DNA of 19,122 bases from Methanobacteriota archaeon (GCA_005879045.1 VBLV01000010.1:1-19122); one strand, 5' to 3'. Positions 1 through 7,246 are shown, numbered from the stretch's first letter. Notes: generated by a model from the sequence alone, not told the origin. Program-made: numbers and translations.

Positions 1-328
1 CCGCGGTCGATGCGCGCGCAACCATCGTCGGAGTCATGTCGATCCCGGTGGCGCTTCCTCCAGGACCGACAAGGCCGCTGGCCAGGAACACGTCGATTCC
101 GCCGCCGCTTCCCAAGTCGACGACGGTCTCGCCAGGCCTGAGTCGCGCGTATCGCACCGGATTTCCACTTCCAAGCCCGAGCACCGATTCGGCTGGGATT
201 CGCGCGAGCTCTGACGAAGAATATCCGATCGCACAGCACGCGTCGTCCTGGCACGATCCGCGGCCGGTCGCCGCGATCGAGTAGCGCTCACGCACTTTCG
301 TACGGATTGCCGCTTCGTCATCTCCCAT
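1..328 (-). CDS. ArsM-type SAM-dependent methyltransferase (5' part only, runs off the left edge)
   Basis: The first 109 codons of a gene reading leftwards from an ATG at 328; the rest lies outside the window. The N-terminal pattern is that of the arsenite methyltransferase (ArsM) family: a Cys cluster (C26, C31, C32), then YSSSEL (36-41), LGLGSGNP (50-57), SAM motif I DLGSGGG (71-77) and GIDMTP (95-100). Known ArsM enzymes move methyl groups from SAM to As(III), which is bound by conserved cysteines. Here the residue expected to be Cys in the usual 'GLGCGNP' motif is Ser54, so the substrate may differ or the mechanism may vary. The gene is divergent from a TrmB-family regulator, and an inverted repeat sits just upstream of its start. 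I am confident of the family and less sure of the substrate. The cysteines further downstream that ArsM also uses cannot be seen. Confidence 0.8.
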   Translation of the reverse strand, partial: MGDDEAAIRTKVRERYSIAATGRGSCQDDACCAIGYSSSELARIPAESVLGLGSGNPVRYARLRPGETVVDLGSGGGIDVFLASGLVGPGGSATGIDMTPTMVARASTA

Positions 329-333
329 GGTAT

Positions 334-353
334 CTACTACCGAACAGTAGTAG
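334..353. promoter_or_regulatory. Perfect 7-bp inverted repeat, candidate operator
   Basis: CTACTAC, six bases, then GTAGTAG forms an exact inverted repeat 5 bases upstream of the leftward methyltransferase start. The hexamer CGAACA occurs in the spacer (341-346) and again just after the right arm (354-359). Its place between the shared A/T box and the methyltransferase start is where an archaeal repressor would block the leftward promoter. The likely binder is the adjacent divergent TrmB-family protein, by inference from position only. Confidence 0.6.
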
Positions 354-359
354 CGAACA

Positions 360-367
360 TTAAATAC
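360..367 (+). promoter_or_regulatory. TATA-like box TTAAATAC, possibly shared by two divergent genes
   Basis: TTAAATAC centred about 26 bases before the ATG at 390 fits a leaderless transcript for the rightward regulator. Read on the other strand the same bases give GTATTTAA, about 34 bases before the leftward ATG at 328, so one A/T box may serve both directions. The same octamer recurs at 1269-1276. Confidence 0.55.
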
Positions 368-389
368 TCTCCCTCCCTTGGCCTACCAG

Positions 390-1175
390 ATGTCGGAAGT
401 CAAGGCGCGGGCAAACGCCCTTCTCCAGGAAACACTCGGACCCTCGGCCGAGAGAATTCGCAGTACGCTCCGCGATCTCGGGTTCTCTGGCTACGCCGCG
501 GACGCATTTTGCGCGCTGGTCCGGGTCAGCGATGCGACCGCGGGCGATCTGGTCGTCAAGACTGGAATCCCGGATTCGAAGATCTACTACGCTCTCGACG
601 AGCTGGCCGAGAAGGGACTCGTCGAAGTCCAAGAAGGAAAGCCGAAGACGTACCGGGTCGTCCCGGCGAAAGAAGTGGAGATTCGTCTAAACCGTCTCGT
701 CGAGGCCGAATACGATCGGCGAAGGGCCGCGACCACGCGTCTGGGCTCCCTCCTCGAGCCCCTCCGTGCGGCGACGAAGTCCCCTGGGACGGACGTCGCA
801 TATATCGTGAAGGGCCTTCCGAACATTGTCGCGCGGGCGAAGGCGCTCGTCTCCTCCGCGCGGAAGGAGGTCGTGGTCCTCGCCTCCGACGAAGAGATCT
901 TTCGCAAGCTCGAGGACGACCTCGCTCGGTCCGCCCGGCGCCGGGTCCGCATCCGGCTCGCGGTGCCGGAGATTCCCGTCATGAAAGATCTGGAGAAAGC
1001 CGCGGAGATTCGCGCGATCGTCTGTGGGTGCGTCCTCCTCGTCGTAGATGGCCAGCAAGTCCTGACGATGTCCCGGACGGCGGACGGCGACGCCTATGCG
1101 ATTACGTCAACGGACCCGACGCTGGTCCAACTTGGTCTGGATTATTGGGAGAGTCCGCGCTGCTGCATCACGTGA
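390..1175 (+). CDS. TrmB-family transcriptional regulator with CxC and terminal CC cysteines
   Basis: A 261-residue protein. Residues about 22-95 form a TrmB-type winged helix with the typical wording 'GIPDSKIYYALDELAEKGLV', followed by a basic helix (about 95-120). The rest resembles the PLD-like effector domain of TrmB proteins, which in characterised members senses sugars. I chose ATG 390 over an in-frame TTG at 378 because the TTAAATAC box lies about 26 bases before 390. The C-terminal domain has C212-G-C214 and ends R-C258-C259-I-T. Paired cysteines are uncommon in sugar-sensing TrmB proteins and common in metalloid sensors. With an ArsM-type gene divergent across an inverted repeat, an arsenic- or thiol-responsive regulator is plausible but inferred. 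Family assignment is firm; the ligand is unknown. Confidence 0.85.
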   Translation: MSEVKARANALLQETLGPSAERIRSTLRDLGFSGYAADAFCALVRVSDATAGDLVVKTGIPDSKIYYALDELAEKGLVEVQEGKPKTYRVVPAKEVEIRLNRLVEAEYDRRRAATTRLGSLLEPLRAATKSPGTDVAYIVKGLPNIVARAKALVSSARKEVVVLASDEEIFRKLEDDLARSARRRVRIRLAVPEIPVMKDLEKAAEIRAIVCGCVLLVVDGQQVLTMSRTADGDAYAITSTDPTLVQLGLDYWESPRCCIT

Positions 1176-1268
1176 TTCGGGTCTCCCAGGCGAATCCTTC
1201 CCCTCCATAGAAAATGCGGTTCGACACAAACCGGGAATCCTCGCGAAGGGGAACGAAAAGGGACACGG

Positions 1269-1276
1269 TTAAATAC
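1269..1276 (+). promoter_or_regulatory. TATA-like box TTAAATAC
   Basis: Same octamer as at 360-367. It predicts transcription starting near 1296-1300 and a leader of about 25-30 bases before the ATG at 1325. No clear Shine-Dalgarno sequence is visible in that leader. Confidence 0.45.
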
Positions 1277-1282
1277 GATGTT

Positions 1283-1291
1283 ATACTGTAT
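1283..1291. promoter_or_regulatory. Short palindrome ATAC-T-GTAT, candidate operator
   Basis: Four-base arms around a single central base, placed just downstream of the TATA-like box and before the predicted transcription start of the HTH regulator. The position suits autorepression. It is short enough to arise by chance. Confidence 0.3.
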
Positions 1292-1324
1292 TCACTCCGG
1301 TCCCAGACGGGCCGGGCGCGCTGG

Positions 1325-1711
1325 ATGCTTCAACCTCAAGAACTCGTGGTCGCTAGGCTGCTTCCCACGATCCGCGCGCGGTTGGCGCGGGAGCTGTTGC
1401 ACACCTACAAGATGAAGCAGGTCGACGTCGCGCGGTCGATGGGGATCACGCAGGCGGCGGTGAGCCACTACAACACGCAGAGCCGCGGCGTGGACCAGGA
1501 AATGCTCCACCTCTTCCCGGAGATCAAACCGTTCGTGCATGAGCTTTCCGAGCAGATCGCCCACGGAATGACGCTTTCGGACCAAATCGCAAGCGTGAAC
1601 GAGTTCTGTTCGGGCCTCATGCTGACGGCCCGGTTCTGCGAGTACCACAAGAGCATGGGGGACATCGACCCCCACTGCACGGCATGCTTCCCGTCTCCAC
1701 CGCGGCCGTAG
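1325..1711 (+). CDS. Small HTH regulator with Cys/His tail (COG2522-like)
   Basis: A 128-residue protein. Residues about 18-55 form a Cro/C1-type helix-turn-helix: YKMKQVDVARSMGITQAAVS, with the recognition helix around 'TQAAVSHYN'. The C-terminal part carries C95, C105, H108, H117, C118 and C121 (the last two as CxxC), which could bind a metal or an Fe-S cluster. Archaeal predicted regulators of the COG2522 type, related to the HTH part of ThiN fusions, have this short HTH-plus-cysteine layout. An upstream in-frame extension to 1214 would run through the TATA-like box and palindrome, so ATG 1325 is the better start. It ends 3 bases before the convergent dehydratase gene. The target genes are unknown. 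Confidence 0.75.
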   Translation: MLQPQELVVARLLPTIRARLARELLHTYKMKQVDVARSMGITQAAVSHYNTQSRGVDQEMLHLFPEIKPFVHELSEQIAHGMTLSDQIASVNEFCSGLMLTARFCEYHKSMGDIDPHCTACFPSPPRP

Positions 1712-1714
1712 CGG

Positions 1715-2695
1715 TCATCTTGGCTTGCGGGATTCGTTCAAGCTCTCGATGTCCGCTTCGACCATGATCTTCGCGAGGTCCTTGAACTTGGTCTTCGGTT
1801 GCCATCCGAGGATGCGCTTCGCCTTCCGCGCGTCGCCCCGGAGGTTGTAGATCTCCGAGGGGCGGAAGTGCCTCTCGTCGATTTTCACGTGCGTCTCCCA
1901 ATCCGAGATGCCAGCGACGCGGAACGCCTCTTCCACGAACTCGCGAACCGAGTGGGCCTCGCCCGTCGCCCCGACGAAGTCATCCGGTTGCTTGTGCTGG
2001 AGGATCCGCCACATCAGGTCGACGAACTCCGGGGCGTATCCCCAGTCGCGTCTCGCGTCCAGATTCCCGAGGCTGATCGTCTTCGCGAGACCGTGATGGA
2101 TTTTCGCCACACCGTTGCTCACCTTGCGTGTCAAGAACTCGAGACCGCGTCTCTCGGATTCGTGATTGAACAGGATGCCGTTGGAGACGAACAGGCCGTG
2201 GGCCTCCCGGTAGTTCACGCAGGCCCAGTACGCGTAGACCTTGGCGACGCCGTACGGACTCCGGGGATGAAATGGCGTGCTCTCGTCTTGCGGCTCTCGG
2301 TCGACTTTCCCAAACATCTCGCTGGATGAGGCCTGATACACCCGTGCGTCGGGCGCATAGGCGCGGATCGCTTCGAGGACCCGCACGGCGCCGAGGCCGG
2401 TGATCTCGCCCGTGAGCACCGGTTGCACAAACGACGTTCCGACGAACGATTGGGCGGCGAGATTGTACACTTCGTCAGGGCCGGATTCCTTCACGGCCGC
2501 GTTCAACGAGGACTGGTCGATCAGGTCGCCGTCCAAGAGGGTCACATGGTCCACGAGGTGCTGGATGTTGCCGATGTTGGGAATGCTGAGGCGGCGGACG
2601 AGCCCGTGTACCTCGTACCCCTTCTTCAGGAGAAGTTCCATCAGGAACGAGCCGTCTTGGCCCGTGGCGCCCGTCACCAGGGCGGATTTCGTCAT
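1715..2695 (-). CDS. gmd: GDP-mannose 4,6-dehydratase
   Basis: A 326-residue short-chain dehydrogenase/reductase, close to the usual family length. It converts GDP-D-mannose to GDP-4-keto-6-deoxymannose, the precursor of GDP-fucose, GDP-rhamnose and GDP-perosamine. Visible landmarks are the NADP-binding TGATGQDGS (8-16), the catalytic region SSSEMFG (123-129, S124 and E126), Y148xxxK152 in SPYGVAK, and the GMD signatures NHESERRG (177-184) and LGNLDARRDWGYA (209-221). It is the last of three leftward genes (GT2, GT4, gmd). A TATA-like GTTAAAG box about 29 bases before its ATG suggests its own leaderless promoter inside the cluster. No reductase or aminotransferase acting on its product is present in the window, so the final sugar cannot be named. 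Confidence 0.93.
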   Translation of the reverse strand: MTKSALVTGATGQDGSFLMELLLKKGYEVHGLVRRLSIPNIGNIQHLVDHVTLLDGDLIDQSSLNAAVKESGPDEVYNLAAQSFVGTSFVQPVLTGEITGLGAVRVLEAIRAYAPDARVYQASSSEMFGKVDREPQDESTPFHPRSPYGVAKVYAYWACVNYREAHGLFVSNGILFNHESERRGLEFLTRKVSNGVAKIHHGLAKTISLGNLDARRDWGYAPEFVDLMWRILQHKQPDDFVGATGEAHSVREFVEEAFRVAGISDWETHVKIDERHFRPSEIYNLRGDARKAKRILGWQPKTKFKDLAKIMVEADIESLNESRKPR

Positions 2696-2720
2696 CGCCC
2701 GCAGGAACCCGTTCGCGGTC

Positions 2721-2727
2721 CTTTAAC
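2721..2727 (-). promoter_or_regulatory. TATA-like box before gmd
   Basis: Reads GTTAAAG on the minus strand, centred about 29 bases before the gmd ATG and within the 40-bp gap after the upstream GT4 gene. It suggests an internal promoter. Confidence 0.4.
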
Positions 2728-2735
2728 GGTATCGA

Positions 2736-3803
2736 CTATCCGGACAAGGCCCGCATCTTGCTGATGAAATCCGATTCGTCGAACTCGCTCGCCCTCGATT
2801 CGCAGTCGTTCTTCATCGCGCGTAGGGTTGAGTCGTCCAGTTCGCGAATCTTCGCCGCAAAGCGGTCGGGATCCGGCGGCAACAGGAACCCGGTCTTGCC
2901 GTCGACGACCGTCTCTCGATACCCGCCCTCGTCGGTCGCGAGGACGCATTTCCCCGCCGCCATCGCTTCCACCGGCGTGATCCCGAAGTCCTCGTCCACC
3001 GCGGTGGTCAAGAACCCCCGGCAGCGTGCATACAAGTCCACGAGTCGGTCGTCCGGAATCTCTCCGAGAAGCGTCACGTTCGGCGGCGGTTTGAGCCGAG
3101 CAACGTACCGTTCCGCCATGTCCCCCAGGGCGTGCCCGCCTACCAGGATGAGTCGCTCGGCTGGCAGCCGACGGAAGACGTCGAGCTGGAGCTCGATTCT
3201 CTTCTCCGGGTACAAGCGGCTCACCGCGAGCCAGAAGTTGCCGAGTTCCTTGAACCGGTATCGGCGCGTTGCGACGGGCGGATGGATCACCCTCGCGTCG
3301 CGCCCGTAATAGCGGCGGATGCGGGCGCGCACGTTTTCGCTAATCGCGATGACATTGTCGCAATGTCGAATCGATCGACGCTCCAATCGGCTCTGTACTC
3401 CGATCCATGCGCGAGCGGCCAAACCGCCTGCCAACGAGAATCGGGCGAGCATCGCCTGTCTCTGATCGAAGAACGCGCGGGTGGGCGTGAGGCAATAGTA
3501 TACGTTCGGATGGTGGCGCCGGGCGGCGTAGTGAGCCCAATTCCCGACGAGGAAATGGAAGTCGTAATCGTCCAGGCGAGCCCGGGCGAACTTCCAGCTC
3601 GCCTCGATTTGCTTGAGGGGCGGCCGTCGCACGAGAGGACCGAGGGAGATCACGTTGACGCCGGCCACCTCCAGTCGTTGGAGGATCGCCGGATCGAAGT
3701 CCGTGGTGATGAGGTCCGCGCCGAGGGATTTCGCGAGGGTCAAGGCAACGCGCTCCCCGCCTCCGATCGTCTCGAGGAAATCGTGCAGGACTGCGAGCTT
3801 CAC
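2736..3803 (-). CDS. GT4-family glycosyltransferase (paralogue 1)
   Basis: A 355-residue GT-B fold glycosyltransferase. The N-terminal domain starts MKLAVLHDF with GGGE (14-17). The C-terminal donor-binding domain has K201 in the 'RLYPEKRIE' region and the E-x7-E motif EDFGITPVE (E271, E279) that contacts the nucleotide sugar. It probably adds one sugar to a lipid-linked glycan at the cytoplasmic face of the membrane. I chose the GTG at 3803 over an in-frame TTG at 3833 because the protein then begins at the conserved first strand and its key residues take the same numbers as in the paralogue at 6152-7246. It lies between the GT2 gene and gmd on the same strand, so use of a GDP-sugar derived from gmd is possible but unproven. 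Confidence 0.88.
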   Translation of the reverse strand: MKLAVLHDFLETIGGGERVALTLAKSLGADLITTDFDPAILQRLEVAGVNVISLGPLVRRPPLKQIEASWKFARARLDDYDFHFLVGNWAHYAARRHHPNVYYCLTPTRAFFDQRQAMLARFSLAGGLAARAWIGVQSRLERRSIRHCDNVIAISENVRARIRRYYGRDARVIHPPVATRRYRFKELGNFWLAVSRLYPEKRIELQLDVFRRLPAERLILVGGHALGDMAERYVARLKPPPNVTLLGEIPDDRLVDLYARCRGFLTTAVDEDFGITPVEAMAAGKCVLATDEGGYRETVVDGKTGFLLPPDPDRFAAKIRELDDSTLRAMKNDCESRASEFDESDFISKMRALSG

Positions 3804-3920
3804 GACCGCTTCGACCTCATTGTGGGCGGACAAACTTCCGGCGTGAGATGAACCCTTCGCCGCGGGAGCAACATGGGCGTCGCGACGCGGCTCCTAGGCC
3901 GACACCAACGGAATGTGGAA

Positions 3921-4940
3921 TCATGCGAGGACCGCATCTTTCATCGAAACGCGGTAGGTGCGAATCCAGCGCCCGATCGTGTGGACATCCACGCGGGTCG
4001 TCACTTCTCGTTCGCGTCGCTTCGCGAGCGCGCGCGGGAGTCCCGCGTACGCATCGAGGCGCGCCCGAGCCATCGCCGCCGTCGTCTTGCCGAATCGGCC
4101 TCGGGTCGGCTGTCCCGGTTCGAGCTTTGAGCCGTTCCAAGGCAGTGGGCCTGCCACGACGCGGACCAAATTCCAGGGGATTCCCATCGACACGTACCGC
4201 CACGGATAGTTCTGGACGAGGTTCCAGACTCGATTCCGTTCGCAAAGATACGTCTTCATCGGATTCGCCGACCCGTACGAGGCCGAGTATTTGTGGTGGA
4301 CGATCGCCTGCGGGGCGAAACGCGCCTCCCAGCCGGCGAAGCGCGTCCTCCATGCGAGGTCCAGGTCCTCGTAATACGCGAAGAAGTCCTCGTCGAACAG
4401 GCCGACGGAATCCAAGACGTCCTTCCGGTACAGCGCGGCTCCCGCAGAGGGTCCGAAGACGTCTAGCGCCTCATCGAACTGACCTTCATCAACCGAATTC
4501 CACCCGCGGTCCATCGCGCTCCCGTCGGGACCGATGCTCACCCCGGTCGAGTTCAAGACGTTCGGGCGGTCGATGAACACCATCTTCGAGGCGACCATGC
4601 CGACACGGTCGCCCGCCATCCGGACGAGTTCCGCGAGCCACTCCGGGTCGACGCGTGTGTCGTTGTTCAGCGTTGCAATGAAGGCGCACTCCGGATCTCG
4701 GAGCGCTTCGCGCAGGCCGGCGTTCGTGCCGCGGGCGAAGTGGAGGTTCTCAGGCAGCGGGACGAGGGTGACCTCCGGAAACTCGTCCCGAACGATGTCG
4801 CGCGAACCGTCCGTGCTCGCGTTGTCGACGACGACGACCCGATATGCGGCATACGTTTGGTGCAGGACCGACCGGAGGCACGGCCGGATGGAGTCGCGTC
4901 CGTTCCAGTTCAGGACGACGACGTGGCAGCGGCCCGCCAT
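3921..4940 (-). CDS. GT2-family glycosyltransferase (WcaA/rhamnosyltransferase-like)
   Basis: A 339-residue GT-A fold enzyme. The nucleotide-sugar domain shows VVVLNWNG (7-14), VVDNAST (37-43), the metal-binding NND (92-94, the DxD equivalent) and the catalytic-base region YYEDLDLAWR (189-198). The C-terminal ~110 residues are basic and amphipathic, which suits membrane association. It is the first gene of the leftward cluster GT2-GT4-gmd. A TATA-like TTCTAATCG box lies about 27 bases before the ATG, so the transcript is probably leaderless. Donor and acceptor sugars cannot be read from the sequence. An 87-bp stretch to the longest possible start of the next gene holds nothing I recognise. 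Confidence 0.88.
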   Translation of the reverse strand: MAGRCHVVVLNWNGRDSIRPCLRSVLHQTYAAYRVVVVDNASTDGSRDIVRDEFPEVTLVPLPENLHFARGTNAGLREALRDPECAFIATLNNDTRVDPEWLAELVRMAGDRVGMVASKMVFIDRPNVLNSTGVSIGPDGSAMDRGWNSVDEGQFDEALDVFGPSAGAALYRKDVLDSVGLFDEDFFAYYEDLDLAWRTRFAGWEARFAPQAIVHHKYSASYGSANPMKTYLCERNRVWNLVQNYPWRYVSMGIPWNLVRVVAGPLPWNGSKLEPGQPTRGRFGKTTAAMARARLDAYAGLPRALAKRREREVTTRVDVHTIGRWIRTYRVSMKDAVLA

Positions 4941-4962
4941 GCCGCCGCGGTACGCGCCCTGA

Positions 4963-4971
4963 CGATTAGAA
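4963..4971 (-). promoter_or_regulatory. TATA-like box before the GT2 gene
   Basis: Reads TTCTAATCG on the minus strand, centred about 27 bases before the ATG at 4940. It is a weak match, but its spacing agrees with the other leaderless starts in the window. Confidence 0.35.
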
Positions 4972-5135
4972 GCTGATGTGGATCAGAGACATGCCGACGT
5001 GTCCTCCGGCACGATATCCTTTTTTGCATCCGACGGAATCCCCGGAAGAGGCGACGGCCGTGGTAGGATCGATGGGCCTTCGGAGACCAACCTCGTGAAT
5101 GCGGCCGTGGTGGACAATGGCGGCGTCCACGTTGT

Positions 5136-5140
5136 GGAGG
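5136..5140 (+). promoter_or_regulatory. Shine-Dalgarno GGAGG deciding the methyltransferase start
   Basis: GGAGG with a 5-base spacer before ATG 5146. It is the clearest Shine-Dalgarno site in the window. It argues for starting the protein directly at its first zinc-ribbon cysteine pair rather than at the GTG codons at 4978 or 5095. The 205-bp gap from 4941 to 5145 also holds a T-run at 5020-5025 and no other gene. Confidence 0.6.
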
Positions 5141-5145
5141 CGGCG

Positions 5146-6141
5146 ATGTGTCCGCTGTGCGGGGCCTCCGGTCGCGTCCGATACGGCCAGCTTCGAGATC
5201 GGTCCTGGGGCGCGCCCGGCACCTGGTCGTTCCGGGAGTGTGTCGCGTGCAGCCACCTATGGTTGGATCCGTGCCCCATTGCCGAGGAGATCGGGAGGCC
5301 GTATGCGTCGTATTACACGCACGGCGTGGAACGCCGGTCACCCCTCAAGGGAGACGGATTCTGGACCAAGTGCCGGAGGGGTGTGCTCGACTCCTACGGC
5401 TACCGGGGACTTGCGCATGATTCGACGGAGCGGTTCCTCGGCCAAGCCATGCGGTTCGTCCCACCGGTTTGGGAGGAGTGCGAAGAGACCGTCCATTCCG
5501 TGCCGGGTCCGCCTCGCGGTCTGCTCCTCGATATCGGATGCGGGGACGGATACTTCCTCCGGATCATGCGAGACCTCGGCTGGACTGTGCAGGGGCTGGA
5601 GCCCGATCCGAAAGCTGCGGCCTTCGCCCGTGCTTATGGCCTCGACATCATCCAGAGTCCGATCGAACGCGCGTCCCTACCCTCCAACGCGTTCGATGTC
5701 ATCACGACGAGCCACGTCATCGAGCACGTCCTCGAGCCGGTCACGTTCCTCTCCCTCGCCCGCCGTGCGCTCAGGCCGGATGGGCTCCTGTACGTCTTCA
5801 CACCGAACGCGGAGAGCTGGGGGCATGCAATGTTCGGCCCGTCATGGTACCCGCTCGAACCGCCCCGCCACCTCCACATTTTCCGTCCGAGGAATCTCGT
5901 CGCGTGCGCGGAGCGCGCCGGCCTCCAGGTAGTGGACGTCCGTACGACAGGCCGGCTCCATCTCTTCTTCGATGCGAGCGTGTCGATCCACAAGACCGGC
6001 CAGTATCGCTTCGATGATCCGACGATCCACGCGTCCGTCTTCGACCGATTGTTTCGAGTGACGGAGAACCTCTTGGTCCACGTGCATCCCTACGCCGGCG
6101 AGGAAATCGTGATGCGTTGCACGAACGCGGCGCGGGGCTAG
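5146..6141 (+). CDS. Class I SAM-dependent methyltransferase with N-terminal zinc ribbon
   Basis: A 331-residue protein. An N-terminal zinc ribbon (C2, C5, C32, C35) is followed by a linker and a Methyltransf_23-type Rossmann domain. Motif I is LLDIGCGDGYF (127-137), the acidic SAM-ribose contact is in GLEPD (150-154), and the post-motif region has SHVIEHVLEP (189-198). A late PRHLHIF motif (240-246) is typical of sugar and polysaccharide methyltransferases of this group. The gene is divergent from GT2 and convergent with the second GT4 gene, with a 10-base gap to the latter. Being embedded in a glycan locus points to O-methylation of a sugar or capping of a glycan, which is inference. Unlike most neighbours it uses a Shine-Dalgarno site. 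Confidence 0.85.
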   Translation: MCPLCGASGRVRYGQLRDRSWGAPGTWSFRECVACSHLWLDPCPIAEEIGRPYASYYTHGVERRSPLKGDGFWTKCRRGVLDSYGYRGLAHDSTERFLGQAMRFVPPVWEECEETVHSVPGPPRGLLLDIGCGDGYFLRIMRDLGWTVQGLEPDPKAAAFARAYGLDIIQSPIERASLPSNAFDVITTSHVIEHVLEPVTFLSLARRALRPDGLLYVFTPNAESWGHAMFGPSWYPLEPPRHLHIFRPRNLVACAERAGLQVVDVRTTGRLHLFFDASVSIHKTGQYRFDDPTIHASVFDRLFRVTENLLVHVHPYAGEEIVMRCTNAARG

Positions 6142-6151
6142 CAGCATCGGA

Positions 6152-7246
6152 TTACGCGGCGCGTGTCTTTCCAGCCATGGGTTCGAGCAGCTTGCGCATG
6201 CGGTCGACGAATCGACGGACATCGAACTCGCGCGCCCTCGCCTCGCAAGCGCCCCGCATCGCCGCGAGGGCGTCCGGGGTCGCCTCCGCCACGCAGGCCG
6301 CTAGGCGTTCGGGCGTCGCGGGCTGCAACCATCCCGTCGTCCGATGGACCACGCTCTCCCGGTATCCGCCTTCGTCGACCGCGACGACCGCCTTTCCGGA
6401 CGCCATCGCCTCTACGGGCCCGAGCCCAAAGTCCTCGTCTTGCGACGTCGCGATGAGTCCACGGCAGGTGGCGTACAGGTCGCGCAGTTTCGCGTCATCG
6501 ACTTCCCCGAGGAATTCCACATTCTGGGGCGGGTCGAGGGATCGGATGACCCGTTCCATGCGCACGCCCACCTGAGGACCCCCCGCGACGACCAACCGCT
6601 CCCTCGGGAGCCGGCGGAACACCTCCATCTGGAGGCCGATGCGCTTCTCATGAGAGAGCCGGTTCACGGACAACCAGAAGTCGCCGACCCGGACGAATCG
6701 GTAGCGGGCCGTGTCGACGGGCGGATAGACGACCTCGGACGTTCGCCCCAGGAATTGTCGGATTCGGCCCGACACATTTCGGCTGTTCGCGACGATGGTG
6801 TCGACCCCTTCAACAGCGGCTTCGTACTCCGGCCGTCGCCTTTCAATCCATCGGCGAGCGGCCGCCCGTCGGACCGGCGAGAGCGATCCGAGGACGGAGT
6901 CGCGCAAGTCGTAGAACACGCGGACGGGGGTGTGACAGTACCACAGGTTGGGCCGGAGTCGAGGGGCCGCAAAGACGGCCCAGTTGCCCGAAAGGACGTA
7001 CACGTCGTGGTCGGGAATCGAGGCGTCGCGGAAGGCGCGCGCTTGCGCGTTCTGTCGCATCGGTGCCTTTTGAGGCACGCGCGCGATTTCGGTCGCCCGG
7101 ACGGCGGGCATGCCGGCTCGCTCGGGAAGGCTTTGATCTAGGTCCGTCACGTAGAGGTCTGCGTCGAAGGCGGACGCCAGGGTCAGCACGACGCGTTCGC
7201 CCCCGCCGATGAAGCTCATGTGGTCGTGGAGGACCGCGATCCGCAT
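6152..7246 (-). CDS. GT4-family glycosyltransferase (paralogue 2)
   Basis: A 364-residue GT-B enzyme closely resembling the GT4 protein at 2736-3803. It has GGGE at 14-17, K201 in 'RLSHEKRIG', and the E-x7-E motif EDFGLGPVE (E271, E279). In the segment from 'FWL' to 'GG' around residues 190-223, 23 of 34 aligned residues are identical to the paralogue. I chose ATG 7246, which begins MRIAVLHDH, because it aligns with the paralogue's start; an in-frame ATG at 7273 would add nine residues. It follows the GT-C membrane protein on the same strand, 40 bases from the chosen start or 13 from the longer one, so the two are probably cotranscribed. The C-terminus is Arg/Ala-rich and extends beyond the paralogue. 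Donor sugar unknown. Confidence 0.88.
   Translation of the reverse strand: MRIAVLHDHMSFIGGGERVVLTLASAFDADLYVTDLDQSLPERAGMPAVRATEIARVPQKAPMRQNAQARAFRDASIPDHDVYVLSGNWAVFAAPRLRPNLWYCHTPVRVFYDLRDSVLGSLSPVRRAAARRWIERRRPEYEAAVEGVDTIVANSRNVSGRIRQFLGRTSEVVYPPVDTARYRFVRVGDFWLSVNRLSHEKRIGLQMEVFRRLPRERLVVAGGPQVGVRMERVIRSLDPPQNVEFLGEVDDAKLRDLYATCRGLIATSQDEDFGLGPVEAMASGKAVVAVDEGGYRESVVHRTTGWLQPATPERLAACVAEATPDALAAMRGACEARAREFDVRRFVDRMRKLLEPMAGKTRAA

Noticed and set aside
34..321. Minus-strand 95-codon open frame at the left edge
   Set aside because: It is a different reading frame from the ArsM-type methyltransferase, which has clear SAM motifs and runs off the window. The 95-codon frame has no motif.
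1214..1324. N-terminal extension of the small HTH regulator
   Set aside because: It would translate through the TATA-like box and the palindrome and adds only unstructured basic residues. ATG 1325 directly precedes the conserved part.
5018..5030. T6 run as a transcription terminator
   Set aside because: It lies between two divergent starts, where no transcript should end, so it is more likely incidental or part of a promoter region.
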